This document shows positions 26,653 to 36,354 of a stretch of 64,000 nucleotides of DNA, one piece after another. Position 1 is the first letter of the stretch, and each line of letters opens with the position of its first letter. A program made the position numbers and the translations under genes. Source of the stretch: Paenibacillus tyrphae. Lineage in GTDB: Bacteria > Bacillota > Bacilli > Paenibacillales > NBRC-103111. The stretch covers positions 186,001 through 250,000 of the forward strand of contig NZ_BSDJ01000008.1 of NCBI RefSeq assembly GCF_027925525.1. Direction: 5' to 3'. The notes under the pieces were generated by a model. The model was given only the letters and a program-made list of their open reading frames with translations. It searched no databases and had not been told where the DNA came from.

Positions 26653-27909
26653 GTGAAAAATAAAGATATAACGTATCTTGCGATAGCTAATCTGGTGACT
26701 TCCTTAGGGTCTGGACTTTCCTCCTTTTTAATTCCTTGGTTGCTAATTAACCAAAAAAAAGGAGACCAGATATTTATGTATGTCAGTATCGGGGTCATGG
26801 TGTTTATGTTTTTGTTTACCCCCTATGTAGGGAGCGTTATCGACAACAACTCCAAAAAAAAAATTATTATATGGATTGAAATCGCCAACATCCTTACAAT
26901 AATGGCAGCATGTATTTCCTCAATGCTCCAAGGTGAAATTCACGTCAGTTATTTGCTTCTAATAATATTTGTCGGAGCTATCTACGATGGATTTAAATAT
27001 TCTACGATAACCGCATGGACGCAAAATATATTTACAAAAGAGTCTTATAACAAAGTGAATAGTATTTTAGAAGTTCAAGGCCAAGCTGCTTTAATGTTAT
27101 GTGCAGGTCTAACTGCTTTATTGGTAGGGAAAATTTCCATAACCTACTTGTTATTGTTTGATATAGCAACCTCTGTGATTGCAATTATTTTGTACATGAA
27201 ACTGCCAAATGGAAATATGGATAGACCGGAAGATCTTGCTGTGACAGAGCGTAATGTGATAAAAAAAGTTATTTTAGATTTCAAGTATTCTTTGTCCTTT
27301 ATTACAACTAACAAAAAATTAATGACATTCCTCTTTCTTACTTTGTTTCCCAGTATTATTGTTTTAACAGGAAATTACTTGAATCCGCTATTTATTTACA
27401 AATTTTTATTACAAGATCCGAGTATACAAGGAATCTCTAGTATGTTATATGCCATAGGCGCAATTATAGGCGGTATGGTACCTTTGTATCTGTTAAGAAA
27501 AATAAGTGTGTATACTGCCGTCAAAATAACGAATTTTTTCTTTTTCATCAGTATTTTGCTTATTCCTTTATTTCCAATGACGCTTGTATTTTTATCGACC
27601 CGAATATTATCAGGCATTAGTAATGCATCAACAAGAGTATTGCGAAAGAATGTACTTTTGGACACTATTCCAAATCATTTGATTGGTAGAATTAATACCA
27701 TTTTCAACTCAATAAGTACATTAACCAGAGTCATATTAACTGCTATTTTAGGTGGTATGATCTCGAATGGAAGTATTATCTATGGGTATTATTTTATCAG
27801 TTTCTTGTTGCTACTGTCTTTCCTTGTCCTCTACTCCTTTAAAGGGGTCAATATGAAGAAATTTACATTGGATGAGGTGAAGGAAAATGGACAAATTAAC
27901 GCTCAATAA
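26653..27909 (+). CDS. MFS-type transporter
   Basis: 418 residues from GTG 26653 (AAAGGA seven bases upstream); a TTG at 26620 in frame has no ribosome site. About twelve hydrophobic segments are seen, opening with YLAIANLVTSLGSGLSSFLIPWLLI, and VGSVIDNNSKKKIII-type loop 2-3 with the conserved Asp-Asn spacing typical of the MFS_3/NRE-like drug exporters. Probably exports the cluster product and gives self-protection. Its last 23 bases overlap the start of the GCH II gene. Confidence 0.8.
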   Translation: MKNKDITYLAIANLVTSLGSGLSSFLIPWLLINQKKGDQIFMYVSIGVMVFMFLFTPYVGSVIDNNSKKKIIIWIEIANILTIMAACISSMLQGEIHVSYLLLIIFVGAIYDGFKYSTITAWTQNIFTKESYNKVNSILEVQGQAALMLCAGLTALLVGKISITYLLLFDIATSVIAIILYMKLPNGNMDRPEDLAVTERNVIKKVILDFKYSLSFITTNKKLMTFLFLTLFPSIIVLTGNYLNPLFIYKFLLQDPSIQGISSMLYAIGAIIGGMVPLYLLRKISVYTAVKITNFFFFISILLIPLFPMTLVFLSTRILSGISNASTRVLRKNVLLDTIPNHLIGRINTIFNSISTLTRVILTAILGGMISNGSIIYGYYFISFLLLLSFLVLYSFKGVNMKKFTLDEVKENGQINAQ

Positions 27910-28624
27910 AGAACTTGTCCCGGCTATCCAGTCAATTGTTTTTAACAGAGAGTATCTCTACTTAGTAGGTCCAGTTGATTTACCTTGCGACGTAAACAGC
28001 CAAGTAAGAATGTTTCGGTGGTATTCATGGATAAAAACACCCGAACATATTGACCAAAAAGACGCTCAAATTAAATATTTATTAGATAGGCGCATGGAAA
28101 ATAGTCAGGTTTCTTCAGTACTTACGTTTGGATCTTTAACCGAAAATAATATCTTCGTAAGATTACATAGCATATGTCATACAGGGGATATTTTTGGGAG
28201 CCAGAAATGTGATTGCGGTAATCAACTGCGGGCAAGTATGGAACGAATCGTAGAACATGGTTCCGGTATACTTTTTTATCTCGCAAACCATGAAGGCAGA
28301 GGAATTGGACTTATGAATAAGGCATTGACATATCTCTTACAGCAATCAGGATATGATACTGTTGAAGCGAACGAAATACTAGGTTTACCTGTAGATTGTC
28401 GAAGCTATGACGAAGCACTTTGCATATTAAAACACCTGAGAAGGGAGGGAACGATTACTTTTCTTACTAACAACCCAAGCAAGATTGAAGCCGCTCGTCG
28501 TTACGGGTTTGAAGAAGTACGGTATGAGCCTCTATGGGTAAATGAAAGTGTTCACAACCATAAGTACCTCATGACAAAAATTGAAAAAACTCGTCATATG
28601 TTAAACCGTGAAGTATCTCGTTAA
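27887..28624 (+). CDS. GTP cyclohydrolase II homologue (ToxB/RibA-like)
   Basis: 245 residues; GAGGTGAAGG precedes ATG 27887. After an N-terminal extension of about 75 residues, the GCH II domain shows VRLHSICHTGDIFGSQKCDCG with zinc ligands Cys97, Cys108 and Cys110, then ILFYLANHEGRGIGLMNK (Tyr131, Arg138), GYDTVEAN and LTNNPSKIE, all conserved in RibA. The enzyme converts GTP to a 2,5-diaminopyrimidinone nucleotide, formate and pyrophosphate. It is not fused to RibB and is not in a rib operon, so it likely feeds a specialised pathway such as azapteridine formation. Confidence 0.9.
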   Translation: MDKLTLNKELVPAIQSIVFNREYLYLVGPVDLPCDVNSQVRMFRWYSWIKTPEHIDQKDAQIKYLLDRRMENSQVSSVLTFGSLTENNIFVRLHSICHTGDIFGSQKCDCGNQLRASMERIVEHGSGILFYLANHEGRGIGLMNKALTYLLQQSGYDTVEANEILGLPVDCRSYDEALCILKHLRREGTITFLTNNPSKIEAARRYGFEEVRYEPLWVNESVHNHKYLMTKIEKTRHMLNREVSR

Positions 28625-28648
28625 AACGTTTCGTTGAATCATCAGATT

Positions 28649-28693
28649 CATTAAAAGAGCCATTCCATCGGAAAATGGAAGGCTCTTTTAATG
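28649..28693. terminator. Bidirectional terminator at the right edge of the island
   Basis: CATTAAAAGAGCC and GGCTCTTTTAATG form a perfect 13-bp stem with an inner TTCCAT/ATGGAA stem. It separates the convergent GCH II and oppC-like genes. Confidence 0.85.
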
Positions 28694-28698
28694 AGTCA

Positions 28699-29583
28699 TC
28701 ATTTCGAATCGAAGGCGCTGCGTAACCCGTCGCCGATGAAGTTGAAGCACATGATCGTCAGAAAGATCATAAAGCCGGGGATGAACGGATACCAAGGCGC
28801 ATTGTTCAAAATCGTCAAGCTTTGAGCGCTTTGCAGCAAGTTCCCCCAGCTCGCGGTAGGCGGCTGAATCCCCAGACCGAGGAAGCTGAGGCTGGACTCT
28901 GTCAAAATCATGCTGCCCATCTGCAGTGTCGCGGAGACAATGACCGGGGCTATGGCGTTAGGCAAAATATGCACGAAAATAATCCGGAAATCCGACATGC
29001 CGATCGTCCGCGCCGCATCGACGAACTCGCGGTTTTTGACCGAAAGGATTTGCCCTCGCAGCAGCCTCGCCTTGGACATCCAACCGAAGGCGACGAACAC
29101 GACAATAATATTGAATAAGCTCGGCTTCAGGACGGTAACGACCGTGATCAGAACGAAGAAGGTCGGAAACGATAGCAAAATATCGACGATCCGCATCAGA
29201 AAGCTGTCGACTTTCCCGCCGTAATAACCGGCTAGCGAGCCTACGGTAATCCCGATCAGCAGGTTAAGGATAACGGAAAAAATCGCGACGGAGAGCGATA
29301 CCCGGGCGCCATACAGCACCCGGCTGAACAAATCCCGCCCCAAATCGTCGGTCCCGAACCAATGTGCGGCGCTAGGGGGCTTCAAACGGCTCATCAGATC
29401 CTGTTCCGCGGGATCATGAAGCGCTATAACGGGCGCAAACAGAGCGAGAACGATAAGTACCGCCATAATCCACAGGCTGACAAATGCCAGCCGGTTAGCC
29501 TTGAATCGTTCCCAAGCCCGGCGTTTCGGTTTGGCGGCGGCCGCAGGAAGCTGGGCCTTATTCGTAGTTACGGCTTCATTCAT
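28699..29583 (-). CDS. Oligopeptide/dipeptide ABC transporter permease (OppC/DppC)
   Basis: 294 residues with six predicted membrane segments. An N-terminal extension with KRRAWERFKANRLAFVSLW is the OppC_N domain, HWFGTDDLGRDLFSRVLYGAR is the highly conserved OppC segment, and EFVDAARTIGMSDFRIIFVHILPNA is the EAA loop that contacts the ATPases. Last gene of the operon; it starts three bases after the oppB-like stop with AAGGT upstream. Confidence 0.92.
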   Translation of the reverse strand: MNEAVTTNKAQLPAAAAKPKRRAWERFKANRLAFVSLWIMAVLIVLALFAPVIALHDPAEQDLMSRLKPPSAAHWFGTDDLGRDLFSRVLYGARVSLSVAIFSVILNLLIGITVGSLAGYYGGKVDSFLMRIVDILLSFPTFFVLITVVTVLKPSLFNIIVVFVAFGWMSKARLLRGQILSVKNREFVDAARTIGMSDFRIIFVHILPNAIAPVIVSATLQMGSMILTESSLSFLGLGIQPPTASWGNLLQSAQSLTILNNAPWYPFIPGFMIFLTIMCFNFIGDGLRSAFDSK

Positions 29584-29586
29584 GGA

Positions 29587-30558
29587 TTATACCTTCGCCT
29601 CGCTTTTGCTGTAGCTGACCCGGGGATCCAGGATCGCATAAGATAGGTCGGCCAATATGCTGCCGAAGACATAGAGAAATGCAGTCATTGTCGTAACGGC
29701 GAAGATGACCGGATAATCCCTCTGGAAAGCCGCTTCCGTGAACAGCCGGCCGATTCCGGGAATGCTGAAGATCGTCTCGACAATAACGGAGCCCGCGAAG
29801 AAGCCGGGCAGCGATAGCCCGAACAGTGTTGCCAGCGGAATCAGTCCGTTGCGCAGGCCGTGCATGGTCAATATCCGTCCGCCCCGCAGCCCTTTGGCTT
29901 TGGCCGTGCGCATGTAATCCTGATTGATAACCTCCAGCATGCTGGAGCGAACATACCGGATCCAGACCGCCACCTCGGAGCATGCAATCGTAAACACCGG
30001 CAAAATCAGATGAAGCACCCGGTCCCCGAAGCCAGACGACGCATTGATCGTCTGTAGGCCGCCCGACGGCAGCCAACCGAGCCGCACGGCAAAGAACATC
30101 ATCAACAGGAGACCGAGCCAAAACCCGGGCAGCGAAATGCCGACGAACGTAATGCCGGACACGAACTGATCGAGGCGCGAATTCGCTTTAACCGCGCACA
30201 AAATGCCGAGTGGAATCGCTATGGCCAGAGCCAGAGCAAAGCTTGTGACCGTCAGCAGCAAGGTATTCGGCAGCCGGTCCCAGATCAATTCCGAGACCGG
30301 CTGGCTTTTTTGAAACGAAGTGCCGAAATCCCCTTGCGCCAGGTCGCTGATCCATTTCCAATACTGAATATATAACGGTTGATCCAAGCCATAAGCTTTG
30401 ATCATATTCTCTTTATCGATGGCCTTGATCGTCGGATCGTCGACATATTGGGAGATCGGACTGCCCGGAGCCATATGGATAATGAGAAAAGAAATGATCG
30501 TAATGCCAATCAGAATCGGAATGGCGTTCAGCAAACGCCGAAGGGCATATCGGGCCAC
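29587..30558 (-). CDS. Oligopeptide/dipeptide ABC transporter permease (OppB/DppB)
   Basis: 323 residues from GTG 30558. It begins MARYALRRLLNAIPILIGITIISFLIIHMAPG, the standard OppB opening, and has DYMRTAKAKGLRGGRILTMHGLRN as the EAA loop. About six membrane segments. It follows the substrate-binding protein by 54 bases and pairs with the OppC-type permease. Confidence 0.92.
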   Translation of the reverse strand: MARYALRRLLNAIPILIGITIISFLIIHMAPGSPISQYVDDPTIKAIDKENMIKAYGLDQPLYIQYWKWISDLAQGDFGTSFQKSQPVSELIWDRLPNTLLLTVTSFALALAIAIPLGILCAVKANSRLDQFVSGITFVGISLPGFWLGLLLMMFFAVRLGWLPSGGLQTINASSGFGDRVLHLILPVFTIACSEVAVWIRYVRSSMLEVINQDYMRTAKAKGLRGGRILTMHGLRNGLIPLATLFGLSLPGFFAGSVIVETIFSIPGIGRLFTEAAFQRDYPVIFAVTTMTAFLYVFGSILADLSYAILDPRVSYSKSEAKV

Positions 30559-30612
30559 CGGATGTCACTCTTCTTTCATCATAATTTCGATCGTAACGAT
30601 CTACGGATTTTC

Positions 30613-32277
30613 TTATTTCGTGAAGTACCACTTTTCAATTTCCTTCAAGGAGTCGCGGTTCGGATTAAAGCCTTCGAGATTGGCCGGATAAGCCATAGTA
30701 GTCGTCGGCGAATAAAGGAACGTATACGGCTGGTCTTCCGCAATCAAAGCGTCGATTTTGGCCAGCAGCTCTTTCCGTTTGTTCATATCGAAGGTTTTCA
30801 AGTCCTCGTCAATCAACTTGTCAACCTCGGGATTTTTATAAGAAATATAGTTCGATCCCGTCTCCATCGCTGTGGAGTGCCAAATGCCTTGCGGGTTCGG
30901 GTCTCCCGAAATGCTCCAGCCGTGGAAAATAGCAGTAAAGTTTTTACCCATCCAGTTTTTCGTAAAAGCAGATCCTTCAACAATCCGAGGCTGAACGCTG
31001 ATGCCGACTTTTTTCAACTGCTGCTGAATGACGGTCAATGCTTTCTCGCGAACCTTGTTCCCTTGAATCGTTTGCATCTCAAACTCGAACTTTTGGCCAT
31101 TTTTCTCCAAAATGCCGTCGCCGTCCGGATCTTTCCAGCCTGCATCGGCCAAAATCTTTTTCGCCTTTTCCGGATCGTACGGGAATTTCGGCACATTATC
31201 CGTAAACGACCAGTAGGAAGGCGATGTTTGACTGTGTACGAGCTTTCCTTGTCCTTCGACGATGTTATCCACGATACCTTGGCGATCAATCGCCATCGTA
31301 AGTGCCTGACGCACCGATTTATCCTGGAACAGCGGATTGGTCAAGTTCCAGGCGGCAAACATATAGGTTCCCGTGCCAATCCCTTTTTGCAGCTTGATTT
31401 TGCCAGATGTTTTGGCAAATTGCTCGATGGCCTGCAAATTGTCGGCCGGCACCGTAGTGACGTTAATTTCTCCGGCTTGCAGCTGCGCCATCATGGCGTT
31501 CGCATCCGGGACGATCTTCGCCGTTATTTTCTCGATGGCCGGCTTGCCGCCGAAATAGCTGTCGTTGCGAACGAAGCGCAAATATTGTCCCTGCTTCCAC
31601 TCTTCCAGTTTGTACGGGCCCGATCCGACCGGCTGCTTCGCGAAGGTCGATTTTTCCATATCTTTAATGGCAACATCCTTCAGCAAATGCTGAGGCAAAA
31701 TATTATAAGCCAGCATGTCGATGTATCCGGCATGCGGCTCTTTGAACGTAAATTTAACGGTCGCATCGTCCGTTTTCTCGACTTTCGCCAATTTTTCGAA
31801 CGTTCCTTTGCGCGGGCCTTTGTAATCCGGATTAATCGGGATGCTGTATGTAAACACGACGTCGTCGGCCGTTACCGGCTTACCGTCGCTAAACTTGGCA
31901 TCGTTGCGAATTTTAATCGTCATTTCTTTCTTGTCTTGCGAGAACTCAGGCTGTCCGGCCGCCAGATCCGGAACGATTTCCTGTTTGTCATTGAAGTCGT
32001 ACAACGAGCTGAACACCAAATCGATCACTTCGACAGACGTCGTTGTCGTCGCCCAAAAACGGATAAAACCTTGCGGATCCAGCAAATAAGCCGTATTGAT
32101 TTCGCCGCCGTCCACCTTTTCCTTTTTGCCGCTGCTGGCTGCCGCTCCATCGGCCGGCTTCTCACTAGTTGCGGGGGTGCCTCCGCCTCCGGACGTGCAA
32201 GCGCTGAGCAATAGCGCGGTGGACATCAACGTGGCAAGAGCGATATTTCCCGCTTTACCGATTTTTTTGAACAACAT
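30613..32277 (-). CDS. Extracellular solute-binding lipoprotein, family 5 (OppA/DppA-like)
   Basis: 554 residues. A lipoprotein signal ends in LLSAC (Cys27), followed by a Gly/Ser/Lys-rich linker. The mature part shows the family 5 pattern, including VTADDVVFTYSIPINP, VGSGPYKLEEWKQGQYLRFVRN, FQDKSVRQALTMAIDRQGIV and PYTFLYSP. It captures the substrate outside the cell and delivers it to the two permeases. Family 5 proteins bind peptides, nickel or sugars; the substrate here cannot be read. GAGGGG precedes ATG 32277. Confidence 0.92.
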   Translation of the reverse strand: MLFKKIGKAGNIALATLMSTALLLSACTSGGGGTPATSEKPADGAAASSGKKEKVDGGEINTAYLLDPQGFIRFWATTTTSVEVIDLVFSSLYDFNDKQEIVPDLAAGQPEFSQDKKEMTIKIRNDAKFSDGKPVTADDVVFTYSIPINPDYKGPRKGTFEKLAKVEKTDDATVKFTFKEPHAGYIDMLAYNILPQHLLKDVAIKDMEKSTFAKQPVGSGPYKLEEWKQGQYLRFVRNDSYFGGKPAIEKITAKIVPDANAMMAQLQAGEINVTTVPADNLQAIEQFAKTSGKIKLQKGIGTGTYMFAAWNLTNPLFQDKSVRQALTMAIDRQGIVDNIVEGQGKLVHSQTSPSYWSFTDNVPKFPYDPEKAKKILADAGWKDPDGDGILEKNGQKFEFEMQTIQGNKVREKALTVIQQQLKKVGISVQPRIVEGSAFTKNWMGKNFTAIFHGWSISGDPNPQGIWHSTAMETGSNYISYKNPEVDKLIDEDLKTFDMNKRKELLAKIDALIAEDQPYTFLYSPTTTMAYPANLEGFNPNRDSLKEIEKWYFTK

Positions 32278-32316
32278 GGCAAGTTCCCCTCTCTTTTAGA
32301 TGCTTTCTATAGCTGT

Positions 32317-33273
32317 TTATACGAAATGGCACGAGGCGTAATGCCCCGGCTCCACTTCCCGGAACACAGGCTTCTCGATCCGGCAGCGCTCCGCAGCGTG
32401 CGGACACCGCGGATGGAACGCGCAGCCTGACGGCGGATTTGCCGCGTTCGGCACTTCTCCGCTTAAGATGATCCGTTCCCGCTTGCCGTCCACATCCGGT
32501 TCGGGCACGGACGACAGCAGCGCCTGGGTATACGGATGCTTCGGACTGCCGAACAACTGGTCCCGGCCGGCCAACTCAACAATTTGGCCTAAATACATAA
32601 CCGCAACCCGATCGGAAATATGTCGGACGACGCTAAGATTGTGCGAGATGAACAAGTACGACACGTTCGTCCGCGTCTGCAGCTCTTCCAGCAAGTTGAC
32701 GATCTGCGCCTGGATCGAGACATCAAGCGCCGAGACCGGCTCGTCCGCCACGATAAGCTTTGGACTTAACGCAATGGCGCGGGCAATCGCGATACGCTGC
32801 CGCTGTCCGCCGGAAAATTCATGCGGGTACATGCCAACCGCATGGGATCTTAGTCCGACCGTATCCAAGAGCTGTTCCGCCCGCTTCATCGCTTCCGACC
32901 ACTTCAAGCCGCCTTGGACCACAAGCGGCTCGGCAATCGCTTTACCCACCGTGATTCTCGGATTTAACGAGGCATACGGGTCCTGGAAGACGCACTGCAT
33001 CTCTTTCCGGATCGGCCGCAGCTGCCGTTGATTCCAACTGCCGATCGAAGTCCCGTTAAACACGATTTCACCTTCGGTCAAATCGAGCAAGCGCAAAACC
33101 AACCGGCCGACCGTCGACTTGCCGCAGCCGGATTCGCCTACAATACCTAGCGTTTCCCCTTTAAATACCGTAAAGCTGACATTGTCAACCGCTTTGACGG
33201 CTCCGTTTTTCATGCTGCCGCCAATGCCAAAATATTTTTTCAACCCTTTAATCTCTAGAAGCGGAGCCCCCAC
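32317..33273 (-). CDS. Oligopeptide/dipeptide ABC transporter ATP-binding protein (OppF/DppF)
   Basis: 318 residues from GTG 33273. Walker [10 protein letters not shown], signature [13 protein letters not shown], Walker [15 protein letters not shown], and a C-terminal oligo_HPY domain with Cys-rich [14 protein letters not shown] that may hold an Fe-S cluster as in DppF. It works as a heterodimer with the OppD-type protein encoded 28 bases upstream. Confidence 0.94.
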   Translation of the reverse strand: MGAPLLEIKGLKKYFGIGGSMKNGAVKAVDNVSFTVFKGETLGIVGESGCGKSTVGRLVLRLLDLTEGEIVFNGTSIGSWNQRQLRPIRKEMQCVFQDPYASLNPRITVGKAIAEPLVVQGGLKWSEAMKRAEQLLDTVGLRSHAVGMYPHEFSGGQRQRIAIARAIALSPKLIVADEPVSALDVSIQAQIVNLLEELQTRTNVSYLFISHNLSVVRHISDRVAVMYLGQIVELAGRDQLFGSPKHPYTQALLSSVPEPDVDGKRERIILSGEVPNAANPPSGCAFHPRCPHAAERCRIEKPVFREVEPGHYASCHFV

Positions 33274-33301
33274 GTGTCGATCATCTCCCTCTCGATCCGT
33301 A

Positions 33302-34264
33302 CTAGATCAAAATGCAGCGAACCTGATGCCTCGCTCCGATGTCCCGCAGCTCGGGCTGCCGGTCGCGGCATTCCGCTTTCGCCATTGGACAGCGCTCGGC
33401 AAACCGGCACCCGGCCGGAAAAGCACCAGCGGGCGGAACGCTTCCCGGTATCGGGACAAGCCGCTCGATGGTCCCCTGCATGCGTGGCGTCGATTGGAGC
33501 AGGCCTTTCGTGTACGGATGTCTGGCATCTGTAAATAGCGTTCTTACGTCTGCCGTCTCGACGATTTGCCCGGCATACATGACGATAACGCGCGTAGCCA
33601 TTTCGGCGACAACGCCCAAGTCATGCGTGATGAACAGCACGGACATGTCGGTCTCGCGAAGCAGCTGTCGGATCAGGTCCAGCACCTGAGCCTGAATCGT
33701 CACATCTAAAGCCGTAGTCGGCTCATCGGCAATAAGCAGCTCCGGCCTGCAGGCCATCGCCATCGCCAGCATGACACGCTGCCGCATTCCGCCCGACAGA
33801 CGGTGCGGATACTCTTTCCGAATCCGCGAAGGCTCCGGAAATCCGACGCGCCGCAGCCAATCCTCCGCTATTGTAACCGCTTCCGATTTGCTTGCGCCAA
33901 GATGTCGGGTAATCGCTTCGGTCAACTGCTTCCCAATGGTAAGCACCGGATTCAAGGAGGTCATCGGCTCCTGAAAGATCATCGCGATTTGGCGTCCGCG
34001 AACGCCCGACATCTCCCGATTGCTGAGGCCGACCAAATTCCGGCCGCCGAAACGGACCTCGCCGCCGGTAATCTCCCCTACCCGGGGAAGCAGTTGCATG
34101 ATCGACAAGGAAGTCATGCTTTTGCCGCAGCCGGATTCGCCTACAAGCGCGACCACTTCGTTCTTTCCGATTTTAAAATCGATGCCGTCGACAACAGTCA
34201 GTTCCCTCTTTTTGTCTTTAATTACCGTTTTAAGCGATTTCACTTCCAAAAGTGCCTCAGACAA
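33302..34264 (-). CDS. Oligopeptide/dipeptide ABC transporter ATP-binding protein (OppD/DppD)
   Basis: 320 residues from TTG 34264 (AAGGTG five bases upstream). Walker [30 protein letters not shown], signature [14 protein letters not shown], Walker [15 protein letters not shown], and the C-terminal [15 protein letters not shown] motif. First gene of a five-gene operon ordered D-F-A-B-C, with ATPases ahead of the binding protein. Confidence 0.94.
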   Translation of the reverse strand: MSEALLEVKSLKTVIKDKKRELTVVDGIDFKIGKNEVVALVGESGCGKSMTSLSIMQLLPRVGEITGGEVRFGGRNLVGLSNREMSGVRGRQIAMIFQEPMTSLNPVLTIGKQLTEAITRHLGASKSEAVTIAEDWLRRVGFPEPSRIRKEYPHRLSGGMRQRVMLAMAMACRPELLIADEPTTALDVTIQAQVLDLIRQLLRETDMSVLFITHDLGVVAEMATRVIVMYAGQIVETADVRTLFTDARHPYTKGLLQSTPRMQGTIERLVPIPGSVPPAGAFPAGCRFAERCPMAKAECRDRQPELRDIGARHQVRCILI

Positions 34265-34345
34265 GGGATCACCTTCACTTCCACATTCATTGTGTCATAA
34301 AATTTCACTTCGTTGGAATTATTTCGGATGACAGCATCAAGTCCC

Positions 34346-34374
34346 ATTATGAAGTTAATTGACCAAATTGTCAT
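34346..34374 (-). promoter_or_regulatory. Candidate promoter of the opp-type operon
   Basis: Read leftward: ATGACA at 34374-34369, 17 bases, CATAAT at 34351-34346. The 34265-34513 gap also holds the pepF terminator. Confidence 0.5.
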
Positions 34375-34435
34375 TAGAAATTTTAAAATTTAACAATTTT
34401 TTTTGAATTCTCCTTAAACACCAGTAAATTAAAGA

Positions 34436-34473
34436 GAAAAAAAGAGACGAAAATGTAAACTTTTTTCATCTCT
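34436..34473 (-). terminator. Rho-independent terminator of the oligoendopeptidase gene
   Basis: Read leftward, AGAGATGAAAA pairs with TTTTCGTCTCT (one wobble), followed by a T-run. About 40 bases past the stop. Confidence 0.8.
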
Positions 34474-34513
34474 TAGGAAAAATATGTTTTTTTTCTGAGG
34501 CTGTTGTCGAATT

Positions 34514-36217
34514 TTAGAACGCGCGAACGTCCGCCTTCTCCAGCCAAGCGCCGATATCGCCGATCACCGACTCGACCGTACCTTCCGCAAACGGCGAAAG
34601 CAGCCCCGCCACCTCAACCAGCTCGCTGAACGAACGGCTGCCGCCTTCCCGGCAAAGCCTGACGTAATCGTCCCAAGCCCGCTTGCTGTCGCTTTGCACA
34701 CGGGACCAAAATTGGAGCGCGCAGATTTGCGCCAGCGTGTAGTCGATATAATAAAACGGCGTGCGGAAAATGTGCCGCTGCTGATACCAGTATCCGCCGC
34801 GATTCAGCAAATCGTTCTCCTCCAGCGCCAAATCCGGACGATAGACCGATTCCAGCTCGCGCCACTTGGCTTTGCGCTCCGCCGGGGTCGCTTCCGGGTG
34901 CTCGTACACGAAGTGCTGGAATTCGTCGACCGCAGTACCGTAAGGAATGAACAGAATGGCCGCGCTCAAATGCTTATACTTGTATTTGTCCGTATCTTCG
35001 CGGAAAAACAGTTCCATCCAAGGCCAGGCGAAAAACTCCATGCTCATCGAATGAATCTCGCATGCTTCCAGCGTCGGATGCAAGTATTCCGGCACCTCAT
35101 GATGGCGGCTCATGTAATGCTGGAACGCATGTCCGGCCTCGTGCGTCAGCACGTCGACATCTCCGCTCGTTCCGTTGAAGTTCGAGAAAATAAAAGGCAC
35201 CTGCTCCGCTTTAATATACGAGCAGTACCCGCCGAGCGCTTTGCCGGTTTTGCTGACGAGATCCATCAGTCCGCGCTCCATCATCATCCGGAAGAAAGTG
35301 TCGGTCTCCGGCGACAGCTCGGCGTACATCCGCTTGGCGTTGTCGACGATCCAATCGGCATCGCCTTTAGGCGTAGGGTTGCCCTTCGGAAAACGATACT
35401 TGGCATCATAGTAAGTTAACCGGTCCACGCCAAGCATACGCCGTTGCTGCTCCCGGATGCGCGAAGCAAGCGGCACCAGATGCTTCCGCACCTGCTCCCG
35501 GAACACAGCAACATCGGACGCGTCATAATCCGAACGCTTCAGACGGTCGTATCCAAGCTGAACGAAGTTCGGATAGCCGAGCTTCTGGGCGATACTCGTC
35601 CGTACTTGGACAAGCTTATCGTAGATTTCGTCAAGAACCGTCTCGTGCTCCGCAAAAAAAGCGTATCCCGCATCCAGCGCGCGCTTGCGCGTCTCCCGGT
35701 CAGTCGAAAGCGTATACGGTTCGAGCTGAGCCAGATTGAGCTCGCGGCCGTCAAACGAAATCGACGCGGAAGCGGTGAGTTTAACATAGTCGGAAACAAG
35801 CTTGTTCTCCTGCCGCAGCTCGTCAATCACTCCAGGCGTGAACGTTTTTACGGTTCTTTCGGCAATCCGGAACATTTGCTTGCCCCACTTCTCCTCCAGC
35901 GCCGCGCGATAAGGAGATCCGGCCAAAGCCGCGTAATACTTCGAGAGGAACCCTTGATATACCGGTGTTTGCTGGTCGAAAAAGTCCTGCTCCGCTTTAT
36001 AGAACGGGTCGTTCGTATCGATGGTATGCCGGATTCGGGCGATCGCGGCCATCGACTCGAAACGGCTCCGAAGCTCGTTCATCCGAGTCAGAAGAACCTG
36101 CTGCTCCTCCGGCGAACCGGCCTCAGAGAACTGCTGCAGCGATTCATTCATCTGTTCCGTCAGCCGCTCCATATCTGGGCGTTCGTATACAAAATCTTCG
36201 AACTTCCTTGTCATCAT
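34514..36217 (-). CDS. M3 family oligoendopeptidase (PepF-like)
   Basis: 567 residues from ATG 36217 (36214 is the alternative), with AAAGGG upstream; the frame extends to 36310 without family similarity. The zinc site is LTHEAGHAFQHY, with the third ligand in HPTLEACEIHSMSMEFFAWPW. Length and the N-terminal TRKFEDFVYERPDME opening match the shorter M3 oligoendopeptidases of Bacillales, which cut short peptides in the cytosol. The opp-type importer next door would supply such peptides, though each has its own promoter or terminator. Confidence 0.92.
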   Translation of the reverse strand: MMTRKFEDFVYERPDMERLTEQMNESLQQFSEAGSPEEQQVLLTRMNELRSRFESMAAIARIRHTIDTNDPFYKAEQDFFDQQTPVYQGFLSKYYAALAGSPYRAALEEKWGKQMFRIAERTVKTFTPGVIDELRQENKLVSDYVKLTASASISFDGRELNLAQLEPYTLSTDRETRKRALDAGYAFFAEHETVLDEIYDKLVQVRTSIAQKLGYPNFVQLGYDRLKRSDYDASDVAVFREQVRKHLVPLASRIREQQRRMLGVDRLTYYDAKYRFPKGNPTPKGDADWIVDNAKRMYAELSPETDTFFRMMMERGLMDLVSKTGKALGGYCSYIKAEQVPFIFSNFNGTSGDVDVLTHEAGHAFQHYMSRHHEVPEYLHPTLEACEIHSMSMEFFAWPWMELFFREDTDKYKYKHLSAAILFIPYGTAVDEFQHFVYEHPEATPAERKAKWRELESVYRPDLALEENDLLNRGGYWYQQRHIFRTPFYYIDYTLAQICALQFWSRVQSDSKRAWDDYVRLCREGGSRSFSELVEVAGLLSPFAEGTVESVIGDIGAWLEKADVRAF

Positions 36218-36354
36218 CGCTTCATCCCTTTCCATGTCTATCGGCCGGGTGCTGGGGCAGGCCGTTTTTGTCAATATGCGGAAACAAAAATAAGCCTCCG
36301 ACGCCGGCAAACGGCGAACAGACGCTTTATGCGGTCCATGATCGTTTTCTTGGT

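Larger units (their letters stand above)
20844..28648. other. AT-rich island, probable azapteridine-type biosynthetic cluster
   Basis: Base composition falls sharply from that of the flanking genes to AT-rich codon use right after the amt terminator and returns to normal after the terminator at 28649. Six plus-strand ORFs in one direction encode an FGE/SUMF1-fold protein, a WD40 protein, an 18-residue peptide, a second beta-propeller, an MFS transporter and a GTP cyclohydrolase II homologue. No transposase, integrase or att duplication is visible. Bases 20844-21680 hold no convincing gene, only an AT-rich leader with the tandem palindromes at 21198-21239. Horizontal acquisition is inferred from composition. 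Confidence 0.7.
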
